Below, piece by piece: positions 1 through 8,700 of a DNA stretch of 10,034 bases. The DNA is taken from positions 240,072 to 250,105 of the forward strand of contig KQ482018.1 of NCBI GenBank assembly GCA_001430745.1, given 5' to 3'. How positions within the stretch are numbered: position 1 is the stretch's first letter; every line of letters begins with the position of its first letter. The position numbers and the translations under genes were made by a program. Origin of the DNA: Auxenochlorella pyrenoidosa (Eukaryota > Chlorophyta > Trebouxiophyceae > Chlorellales > Chlorellaceae). The notes beneath the pieces were generated by a model, which was not told the DNA's origin, made no database searches, and saw only the letters and a program-made list of their open reading frames with translations.

Positions 1-52
1 GTGTGTGTGTGTGTGTGTGTGGTGGGGGGGGGGGGGGGGACTCTGTGTGTGT
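1..52. repeat. Compound simple repeat (GT)10 / G16 / TG
   Basis: Dinucleotide repeat at 1-20, G-homopolymer at 24-39 broken from it by GGT, then TG units to 52. It may extend beyond the left edge. It lies inside an intron of the minus-strand synthase gene. Confidence 0.95.
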
Positions 53-340
53 TGGGAGGGTGCAGAGGTGGCGATTGGTTCGGCTGTGGGCAAGCACGCA
101 GGCGCGCCGCCCCATGCAGCCCCTGGGCACCCGCCTCGCTCGGCGGGCAGGCTGCGGCGCCGTATGCGGCTGTTCAGTGCTGGGAGGGACGCCTCGCAGG
201 CTGAAGCGCGCTGCCAACGTGCATGCTTGAGGTGCGCGGCTTGTCACAGGGCTGCGGCAGCCACACGCATGGCGGCCACCCAGCAGCATCGGCGGCACAG
301 AGAGAGGGGTGCGTTGTGAGTTGGGCTGTGAGCGGCGCAC
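1..340 (-). other. Partial intron 3 of argininosuccinate synthase, with a GT/poly-G microsatellite
   Basis: From the GTGCGC donor at 340 to the left edge no family residues after TADLGQ can be found in any minus-strand frame, so this is intron. Its far end, probably near the unseen acceptor, holds (GT)10 at 1-20, a run of 16 G at 24-39 and more TG units at 44-52. On the transcribed strand these read as poly-C and CA repeats, a polypyrimidine-like tract. Confidence 0.75.
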
Positions 341-1102
341 CTGGCCCAGATCAGCAGTGAAGGTCACCACCTCGCACTCATAAGTGTCCTGCAGCCACTT
401 AAGGATGACCTGCGGTGCGACAGCCGGGGTGGGGGTGGGGGGGGGGAAGGTGTGTGCGTGGAAGCTCCGAGATGCTGTCACTGGCTCGAGGCAGGCACCC
501 ACCAAGCCGCTCCACAGGGCAGCAAGAGCGCGCTGAGCAGGCACGGGTAGGGGAAAGATCAGGGTGCAGGCGGTGGCACGGGAGGGCTTCTGCCAGCTGG
601 CAGCCCGGCTAGGGGCGTGACACAGCATCGGCAGCCAGGCTGCGTGCCAGTCTTGTGCTGCCAAGCACATGCCGAACCAAAGCAGCACAGAACGTGCGCC
701 AAGATGCATCGGCACAAGCTGGGCAACACCGTCTGAAAGGCACTTGAAAGCACGCCCTGAGCCCGCTCACAGAGGTGTCCAGGCCTGCAGGCAGCATGAG
801 GCAGCAGGGGATGCAGCGGGCATGTGACATGCTGGCGAGAGCGCACCCCGTTGGGCCCGCTGCAGGCCGAGACGCAGCCCACCGTTACGGCATGTCCGAT
901 GCCTACAACGCCATGTTGTTCCTGGCCTGCACCTTCACAAGGTGCGGCTGCTGCAGGCAAGCCAGCTAGGCTCACCACCCGAGTACGCCAGCACGACCTT
1001 GTTGACCTTGCTGGCAGAGCACGACACGACGCGAGCGCGGGAGGCCCGGGCGGTGCCGGCGCGCTGCGCCACGCGAGTGCCGCCCAGCGCCGCCTTCTGC
1101 AT
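341..1102 (-). CDS. Argininosuccinate synthase, plastid-targeted (5' part, three exons; continues off the left edge)
   Basis: Argininosuccinate synthase (EC 6.3.4.5) joins citrulline and aspartate using ATP in arginine biosynthesis, in the plastid in plants and algae. Exons read on the minus strand are 1102-976, 784-771 and 409-341 (127, 14 and 69 nt). The introns are 975-785 and 770-410, both with GTGAGC donors and CAG acceptors, and the third intron starts at 340 with GTGCGC. The splice gives 70 residues. Residues 1-31 are rich in Ala, Arg and Ser with no acidic residue (a chloroplast transit peptide ending near VVSCSA). They are followed by [31 protein letters not shown] and TFTADLGQ, the N-terminal signature of the family including the pyrophosphatase loop SGGLDTS (residues 41-47). 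The start ATG (1102-1100) is the only in-frame ATG before the conserved block. Roughly 350 further residues of a normal synthase lie outside the window; no further exon is recognisable in 1-340. The gene is divergent from the large plus-strand gene. Confidence 0.95.
771..784 (-). other. 14-nt microexon of the argininosuccinate synthase gene
   Basis: The 14 bases, read on the minus strand, lie between an acceptor CTGCAG (790-785) and a donor GTGAGC (770-765). They supply the last two bases of Gly43 and the codons for Leu-Asp-Thr-Ser. The flanking exons end and begin in matching phases (phase 1 in, phase 0 out). Without this exon the invariant LDTS of the ATP loop would be missing. Reading past its donor gives SGLRACF instead of the expected VILKW, which is encoded by the exon at 409-341. 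Confidence 0.9.
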
Positions 1103-2653
1103 GGTCAGGCCTGCAGGCTCAGGCCGAAATGTGGGCAAGAAGCAGCAGCTTCGCTGGGACCGGCTCGTCTTGGTGGCGGCAGGCGAGTGCGGCGGCGGCG
1201 GCTGGGCAGAGAGCTACCCCAGCAACCCGGCCTGCTGTTCTGCCGCCGATCGGTACCATCGCATTGATCCTGTCCCAAGCCCCGGGCTCCTGGCAGCCTG
1301 CGGCTCAGGCCTGTGGCCTAGGGCATTGCATCCACTGGCCCCCGCTTGTTGGCCCTTTCATTGCAGTCTGGCAGCTTCGAATGCCGCCGATGTGCTCTCC
1401 ATCCGCGGCTGCAACCCACCCTGGCTCTGCATGGTGCTGCGTGGCTTTGGGGGTTGCAACCAGCGCCGCTCGCACGCCCGTGAGAGTCTCCAAGCGGTGT
1501 GAGAAGAGTGGAGCAAGCGTCGAAAGGGGCGATCTGGCCTCAGGCCAGAAGGGTGAGCCCCAGCGGCGGCGGGGCTGCCGCTGTGCACGCCATCAAGACA
1601 CGCAGGCTATCAGGCAAGCAAACATTCTTTCCATCTTTCTATTCCCATGCTAAGTAGCAGTGGTATGTCAATACAAAGCGAGAATGCATAGCCTCTAGGC
1701 GCTGCTTCTTTGCAACCAGAGTTTGCGCCCATTACGTGTCAGCACTGGGCCGCACCAGTTTTGAGAAGACAGGGCAGGGTGGCTGCACGCTCCGTGCAGA
1801 GCAGCCTGGCCTGCAGTACTTTCTTACCTGTCAGCGCGCTTCAGGGCAATAGGTAGTGCCATATAGTGCTTGGTAAACGCCAGGCGCCTGCACGATGGCT
1901 GCACCTGGGTGCAGCTGTCAGGGTGGAAGACGGAGGCATGGAGGCTGCATGAAGATTGAACGTTGGAGGTCCCACCTGAGCAATTCACTTGCCACCCAGC
2001 CTGCCACGTTGCCGAATTGTAGTAGTCTAAAAGGCCTTCACCCGTCCGATTGGCATACGCAGGCTTGACCACAGAGGTGGTGCTTGCCGCATAGGAAAGT
2101 TCCGTCCACTCTAGCTTGCTACCTGGATTGAAGAGTATAGCCACCGTTGCCTCTTTCAAGCCACTCACCAGTATTGCTTTGGCTTCTGCTGAGTTTTGCA
2201 AAGGCTGAGCAGCACCCAACTGACTTTGCGACTCGAGGAGGCACCAGCCTGTGGCCATGGCACTTGCTCTGTTCGTCCTTTTAAGGAATAACCAGGCTTC
2301 AGATTGAAGCCAGCAGGCGGGTAATGGTCCATCATTGCTCATGAATGAAGGCGCTCAACCGCCCGCTGCCCCTTCACCTCCTCTCTGCTGGCAGGCTGCC
2401 TGCGTGCAGGGGGCTACAGATGGATGCCCTTCAGGGCAGCCCACCTGTCGGTGTCGCACGCGCGCTAGCAGTTCTTGCCGTAACCTGCCAGCAACATGTG
2501 CAGGAGATGTGCTAGGGGAATGTGGCAGCAGCCCATGCCACGCTGCTGACGCTATGCGCTGTTGACCAGCTTGCCATTTGAGATGCCCAACACTCTGGCG
2601 GGGCACCTCGGCGCGCGCCTCGCCTCGTGCCGCACTGCTCGGCCGGTTCTTGG
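1103..2653. promoter_or_regulatory. Divergent intergenic region with the 5' ends of both flanking genes
   Basis: These 1.55 kb lie between the start codon of the minus-strand synthase (1102) and the proposed start of the plus-strand gene (2654), so they must carry both promoters and 5' UTRs. I see no clear TATA box, tRNA, transposase or recognisable conserved protein. Open frames of 60-175 codons on both strands (for example 1129-1653 plus) show no family features and mostly reflect few stop codons in GC-rich DNA. The stretch at about 1615-2340 is visibly less GC-rich than the rest of the window and is listed separately. Confidence 0.55.
1824..2342 (-). CDS. Doubtful 172-codon ORF in a lower-GC patch (hypothetical)
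   Basis: I do not recognise this protein. It starts with ATG at 2342-2340, with an in-frame stop five codons upstream, and ends with TAA. By eye its third codon positions carry many A and T, unlike the G/C-ending codons of the exons around it, which argues against an ordinary native gene. The composition is nevertheless balanced, without the Ala/Arg/Gly excess of random frames in this DNA, and the last third has six cysteines. The stop codon overlaps a good splice-donor match, CAG/GTAAGA with the exon end at 1828, so it could be one exon of a longer minus-strand transcript. It could equally be chance, or a decayed insertion. No signal peptide or membrane segment stands out. Confidence 0.17.
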   Translation of the reverse strand: MSNDGPLPACWLQSEAWLFLKRTNRASAMATGWCLLESQSQLGAAQPLQNSAEAKAILVSGLKEATVAILFNPGSKLEWTELSYAASTTSVVKPAYANRTGEGLLDYYNSATWQAGWQVNCSGGTSNVQSSCSLHASVFHPDSCTQVQPSCRRLAFTKHYMALPIALKRADR

Positions 2654-2779
2654 ATGCACACGGGAGGAGAGGGACCGCCCAACAGCAGCGCACTCCAGGC
2701 CCTGAACTCCGGCGCCCTGCTTAGCGACTCTTTCTTCTACAACTTCCTGGATCTTCTCGACGAGGAGTGGCGCAGCTCG
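2654..2779 (+). other. Tentative first coding exon of the large plus-strand gene
   Basis: The frame opens at 2582 and its first ATG is 2654. It encodes 42 residues including a hydrophobic-acidic stretch, DSFFYNFLDLLDEEW (25-39), that looks like genuine protein rather than random GC-rich frame. To join exon 2 in phase at its obvious acceptor (CAG ending 2892), the exon must end at 2779, which uses a GC donor (GCGAGT, 2780-2785). An alternative is a GTGCTT donor at 2784 joined to an acceptor ending at 2905, also in phase. A third possibility is that these bases are 5' UTR and translation begins at 2959. Confidence 0.5.
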
Positions 2780-5700
2780 GCGAGTGCTTTGCGCGGGCAG
2801 TGGGAGAGGCGGCGCGCGCTTCCTGCTTGAAAAAGGCCTACACGCGTTGCGTCCGCTGCACACCCACTCTCTGCATTGCCCTGCATACGCAGGCACGCGC
2901 GGCAGCGCCCACGGAGCAGCCAGGCGGCAGTGGCAGTGAAAAGCAAAGTGATGGCGCGATGATGCTTCCTCGCAAGGAGCAGCACATCCGCGTGAGCAGC
3001 GACAGGCTCTCCCCTGCGCAGTTTGTGCTGCAGCCCGGCGGCAGGGTGGTCATCTCAGTAGCGCAGGGAGGGCCTCAGCAGGCCTTTTCCATAGGCAGAG
3101 ACGTGGAGGAGGCGTTTGTGACGCCTGTTATTCCGCCGGGAAGCTCCTACGAGTGGTGAGGCCGCCGCGTGTCCGCCGCCACTCCCGCCTAGGTTGCTGA
3201 CTCGCCCTTGCACGGGCTCCCCTGCAGCCAGATGCTTTGTTTCTTGACCCGAATGCTTGGCTTTGAAGTCGCGGCAGTGGTCTGGCAGAACTCACGGAAT
3301 GTCTGCCACATTTCGCACGCCTTGCTGCCTACCCGCCGCCAACCGCCGCTCTGTGCCCACTGCCACCTTGCCGCCCATAGGACACCGATCGAGCCGGGCC
3401 GCTACTTTGTGCAGAGCGAGGTGTACCCGCATCTCCGCTCAGCGGTGGTGGTGCTGCAGGACGAGGCAAGGGAGGAGGTGACCTCTCTGTCGCTGCCAGG
3501 TGCTAGCCGGCGCAACAGCAGCACCCTCGCCGGCAGCGCTCGCAGCAGCCTGGCTGGCGAGCCCAGCAGCGTCATGGCATCAGCCGCAGTTGATGAGTAT
3601 GTCAGCTTCCCTGCCCTGGGCGCGGCACGGACGGCAGGCACATACAGCCGTGCCACGCAAACTGGCAGCAGTGGCAGCCTCAGCAGCGTCAGCCGGCACA
3701 CGTCCACGGCCGGCATCAGCAGCAGCAGCGCAGCAGGGGCGGCTGCGCCCAGCGCTGTGCTGCGGCGCTTTGCGCTGCCTGCCGAGGATGAGGGTGACGA
3801 TGAGGCAGCGAGCCTGCTCGACTCCCCGCCCGCCAGCAGCCTGCGCCAGCGCCGCCCGCGCTCCACCAGCGCTCCCACCACATCGGCTGCCTCTGTTGCA
3901 GCTGCAAAGCTGCAGCAAAGTGTGCGCAGCGCGGGCACGCTGCCCCCCCTGGGCAGCCGTTCCGGGCTGCCTGGAGCCGACGGCTTCTCTGTGCTGTCTG
4001 CTGGCTCAGGGGTGAGTCGAGCATGAGTGCTGCATAAGGCAGGTCCTGCAGCGTTCACTGGCCCCTGCAATGACAGCCAAGTCTGCACAGATTTTTTGTA
4101 GCTGTCAGCTGCCAGTCGCCCTTAGCTCGACGGCTCCCAGCGTGCGATTCCACGCTTCCAACAACTGAAGCCTGCTGGCATTCCTGGTCCCCTGCAGGGC
4201 TCGCCGCGCAGCGGCAGCGGCAGCGAGCGCAGCGCCTCCTCGGCCACTCTGTACGTGCGCCGGGACAAGTATGGCGGCATGCTGCAGACCACGCACGCCT
4301 TTGCCTCCACCCGCAGCGACTCGCGCAGCGGCGGCGGCAGCGAGGAGATGCAGCCCCTGCTGTACGACAGCCGGCGCGGCTCTGGCCAGCTGCAGACAAC
4401 CAGGTGGGTTCGGTAGGGGCGGCTGCCGCACGAGGCAGCTGGGAGGCAACATGGATTGCTGGGTCAGCATGTTTTCATTGTCACTCTACAGCATTATGCG
4501 TGCATCATTCAACACACTGCCCCCCACCCCACCCCACTCCCTCCCCACCCTGCAGCTTCAGCAGCAGCGGCAGCTACCGGCCCTACCCGGCAGCTGCGCC
4601 GCCGACGCACGCGCGCCAGCCGGCTGAGGAGGACCGCACCCCCAAGCTGCACAAGTGCCCGCGCTGCCGCAAGGAGTACCTATCCACCATCAACCAGCGG
4701 CGCTGCATCAGCTCGCACCTGCGCGGCGGCGGCGGCGCGGCGCGCGGAGGCAGCATCCCAGGTGGGCCTGCGCACGCCTGGGGAGAAGCTTCTAGTGGTG
4801 GGGATTGAGGGCCAGCCAGGGCATACAGCAACGGCTGCTGCGCCCCGCCACCAATCATCCCCTTGCCTGTGCTCTGGCGCGCCTGCCCTGCCCAACGTGC
4901 AGACTCCTCCCAGCTGGCGGCGTTCTGGGATGGGCTGGATGAGGGCGAGAAGTGCGCGGTGATGGACCTGCGCACAGAGCACAACGGCGAGCACCTCATG
5001 CGGCAGGTGCGTGCAGTACGTACTTCACCAGAGCCAGGCGGCTGGACAGCTGTCCCAGCATGGCTGTATGGAAGAGCGCTCCCCTGCTGCTCGCTCGCTT
5101 GCTGCCTGCGCTTCACGGAAGCGGCCCGCCGGTTGATCCTCATGCATGCCATCTCCCCTGCCCGTGCCCTTCCTGTGCAGCTGGAGATCCAGAAGCTGCA
5201 CCGCCAGCGCTCTGGCGCTATGGACCAGCTCACGCAGGAGCAGAAGCGGCTGCATGCGTCCGGCATGCTGCTGCACTCGGCGTGCGGCGGCCGCGGCGGC
5301 GCCGGCGGCACGCCCGCCGCCATCCAGAGCCTCACCGGCGCGCACCTCATGCGGTGAGCTGCTCTGCCAGGCGGTGTGTGGGTGTGGGCACCCAGCTCCA
5401 CACTTTTGCTTCCGGCCCTCGGCATTTGCTCGCCTACCTGCCCTGGACCTGTGCGAGCGCCTGTAAACTTGACTGTCTCGCGCCTGCCTGCCGAGCGTGC
5501 TTGCCCCCTGCGGGTAGTCCTTGCTGGCAGGACCTGCCCACTCACGCCGTCCTGTGCCCATCCTGTGCTCTGCAGCCTGCTGAGCGAGGTCAGCGAGGGC
5601 ACGTTCCTGTTTGACCGCAACCCGATCAGCCAGGACGAGTTCTCCACCGGTGAGGCGCGAGCCTGCTGCACCGAGGGGCAGACCTGTGGGGCCGGCCGGG

Positions 5701-8700
5701 CCTGCTGGGCTGCAACAGCCTCTCTGGCCGGCGTAAGCCTTCGCATCCGTGGACAGCTGTTGTGGCCCAGCGCCCGCAGCGTGCCCACTGGTCTGTAGGC
5801 TTTGCCTGCATCATGCCCTCCCTGCGCTTGCCCCCGGCTGGCTGCAGGGAACAATCTGGAAGCTGGGCTGGGCGCGCTGGTCATGAAGCGGCTGGTGGAT
5901 GCCCACTTGGCGGCCAAGCAGCGCCAGGCGGAGCGCCTGCAGCGGGAGCTTGAGGTGAGCAAGGCTGGCCCAGGGGAGGGCGGGTGCCGTCCTTCGGGGC
6001 GTTCCTGCACACGCCGAGTGCGCACAGCAGGACTGGTGCAACCCGCAGGTGCAGGACAGCAGCGGCCGCCCTATCTGACCTAGCCTTGGCTTCATGTCAC
6101 ATGCTCCCATGCAGGACCAGGAGGCTGCGCAGGAAGCACAAAAGGCGGGCAAGCAGCTGCAGGCAGGCGCCGGAGGCTCGCACCAGCAGCCGGCGGGCGG
6201 CAGCAAGAAAAAGCTTAAGGCGAAAGCCAAGGGCAAGGCAGCTGCGCCTGCGGTAAAGCCAGCCAGCAAGGCACCAGCAGCAGCAGCAGGAGCAGCAGCG
6301 GCACCAGACTCCATCTCGGCTTCTGAGGCAGAGGATTTGCCACCAGTGTCGGCAGACGCAGCAGCACCACGGAGCAGCGCTCAGCTGCAGGCTGTGCAGG
6401 CGAATGGTGATGCACCGGCGGCTGCCACCAGTGATGCGGTATCACCGCCGCGGCCCAGCGGAGAAGAGCGCTACGGCAGCCCAGAGAAGCAGGGGGCCAG
6501 TGCTGCTGGCGGCAGCAGTTTCACAAACTTCTTGTTTGCTGAGGAGGCCGAGGGAGGGTCAGCAGCAGGAAAGGCTGCCGAGGCCAATGGCTGGCGCACA
6601 GCCGGCAGCACCCGTGCCTCTCGCTCGTCCCACGGGCCCAAGTCGGCAGCCAGCGGCCGCCCTCAGCAGCCAGCTGCAAGCTTGACGAAGGTTGCTGCTA
6701 AGGCTGGCAGCAGCAGTGTGAGCAGGCTGCCCGAGCGGCTAAGCTCACGTGCAGCAGCAGAGCGGCCCCCCAACGCCGCCCAGGTGGCGCCGGCAGGGCC
6801 TGCAAAGTCAGGAGCAGCAGCATCGAATGGCAAGGCGCCACTGGCAGCGGGCAGCCGCAACCCAGCAGCTGTGGGTGTGGCAGCGGCACCCAAGCCCCTG
6901 AGCAGCAAGCAGCAGCAGGCTCTGCCGCAGCGCAAAACCTTCTCTGCAGAGCCAGCAGCAGCGCCTGTCAAGTCTGAGGCAATGGTGGCAGCGCCTGCTT
7001 CAAGTGCACCAGCAGCTTCGATCAGCTATGCAGCTGCAGCAAAGGCGCAAGACGAGGGTGGCAAAGCCAAGCAGCCTGCTGTGGGGCAGCATCAGGAGCA
7101 GCAGCAGGAGCAGGAGCATGCCAAACCGGAGACAGTCAGCCAAGGCCAGAAGCAGCAGCAGCCGCAGCAGCAGCAGCAGCAGACACCTGTCTCTGAGCTT
7201 GGCCTTGCGCAGCAGCCCAAGTCTTGGCCAGTACCTGGCTCCAGCGCAGCTGTGTCGCCGCCTGCCAGCATGCCAGCGGCAGACGCAGCAGCGCCACCTC
7301 CCAAGCTTGAGCAACCGGCACAGCAAGCACCTCTGCCGCTCCTGCATGGAGCGCCCGCAGCAGCCGAGGCTGCCCCTGCAGCAGAGGGGCCGAGCCAAGC
7401 TCCGCAGCAAGAGGTGGCCGCGCCTGCAGCAGAGCAGCTGGATGGTGGGTCAGCGCTGGTGGCTGGCGACGCAGCAGGCGTGGCGGAGGAGGCGCAGCGC
7501 TCCGCTTCGGTCACTCCGCCCATCTCCGATGCAGGTCAGCCTCGGAGCTGTGCATGAACCGCGCATCCCTGCGTTCATTGCTCCACCTAGCCATGCGCAG
7601 GGGAAGCCACAGCATGATGCGGGAGATCAGCCCTCCTGACCCAGTGCATGCCGTTCCCCGGGCTCCCGCAGGCTCGCCCCCACCTGGCGCCATGGTGCCT
7701 CCCCCGGGCTACCCCCCTGGCTATCCATGCTGGATGGTCGGCCCGGATGGCGCCCCTCTGCCTGCCCCGCACTTCTATTGGGTGCCGCACCCGCCTTCGG
7801 GCATGCAGGTGCGAGCCGCGATACTAGGAAGGGCTGTTTGGCAGGACAGATCAGGCTCTTCCCACGCGCCTGCGCAGCTGTAGCGTTGGCATGGGGGACT
7901 TCTTGCATGCATGGATTCGTTGTCACTTGTGCCTGCGCAGCTTCCTGCTTCCCTGCTCTCTCAACCCCTGGTACACGCTCTGCCTGCCCTCCTGCCTGCA
8001 GTTTGGTGTCGATCCAGCAGAGGGCAGCATGCCGCCAGGGGCCTTCCCCTACCCTTTTTACCCACCCATGCCCTACCCGGCGCTGCCGCCTGGGCACCCC
8101 GGCATGGCTATGCCGCCGCCCCACATGCTGCCATACCTGGGAGACGGCCAGCTGGCGCCCTTCCCGCAAGGCATGCCCGTGCCGCTGCCTCCCGAGGTGG
8201 CGGAGGAGCTGGCGGCCGTGGCCGCTGCTGCAGGGAGCCAGTTGGCGGGCGGCTGGCCTGGTGCTGCCTCCCCTGACATGCTGGCTGAGCCAGCAGAGGA
8301 GGGGGCGGATGCCCAGCAGGAGGCTTCCACAGATGGCGACAGCGAGCAGCTGGCAGCAAATCTGCAGCAGGAGGAGCAGGCGCCGGGGCCACCCGCAGTG
8401 CTATGCGAGCAGCCGGGGCAGCAGCAGCCCAGCAGCACTGGCAGCCAGAAGGGCGGCTTTGTGGCGATGCTGCAGGAGGCATGCAGTGCCCCTGATGCCA
8501 GTGCCGAGGCCCGCGCCGCAAAGGCTGCACCAGCAGCAAGCAGCCGGCCGCGTGGTGGCCTCAGCTTTGATGCTGCTGCGGCGGCAGCTGAGCTGGAGCG
8601 CCGCTGGCAGGCGGCGGCTGCCCAATCGGTGCCCGCCAGCAGCCTGGCGGCGCCAAAGCGCCCCGCCGCACTCGCGCAGGCATGCACCAACCAGCGCAGC

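Noticed and set aside
1..52. GT/G-rich start of the window as telomeric or subtelomeric repeat
   Set aside because: No TTTAGGG or TTAGGG-like units; it is an ordinary microsatellite within an intron.
609..830. Reading the GLDTS exon onward as a longer coding exon
   Set aside because: After LDTS the sequence becomes SGLRACF instead of the family's VILKW, which is found intact after a good acceptor at 412-410.
559..978. 139-codon Cys-rich minus-strand frame
   Set aside because: It runs through introns 1 and 2 of the synthase gene and its microexon in the wrong frame; the Cys richness comes from GCA/TGC-rich intron DNA.
1129..1653. 174-codon plus-strand frame in the intergenic region
   Set aside because: No family features, Trp/Cys/Ala-rich random-looking composition, and it overlies the promoter side of the synthase gene.
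3208..3380. Upstream part of the open frame leading into exon 3
   Set aside because: It is intron 2: a GTGAG donor at 3156, an acceptor at 3380, and the cupredoxin-like pattern joins perfectly across (GSSYEW to TPIEPGRY).
3402..4088. 228-codon open frame on the minus strand
   Set aside because: Antisense shadow of exon 3, whose Ser/Ala codons read as Ala/Leu/Arg on the other strand.
4583..6025. 480-codon open frame on the minus strand
   Set aside because: It lies antisense to exons 5-9 and the introns between them of the supported plus-strand gene; it is Arg/Ala/Ser/Pro-rich with no recognisable motif, as expected for an antisense frame in GC-rich DNA.
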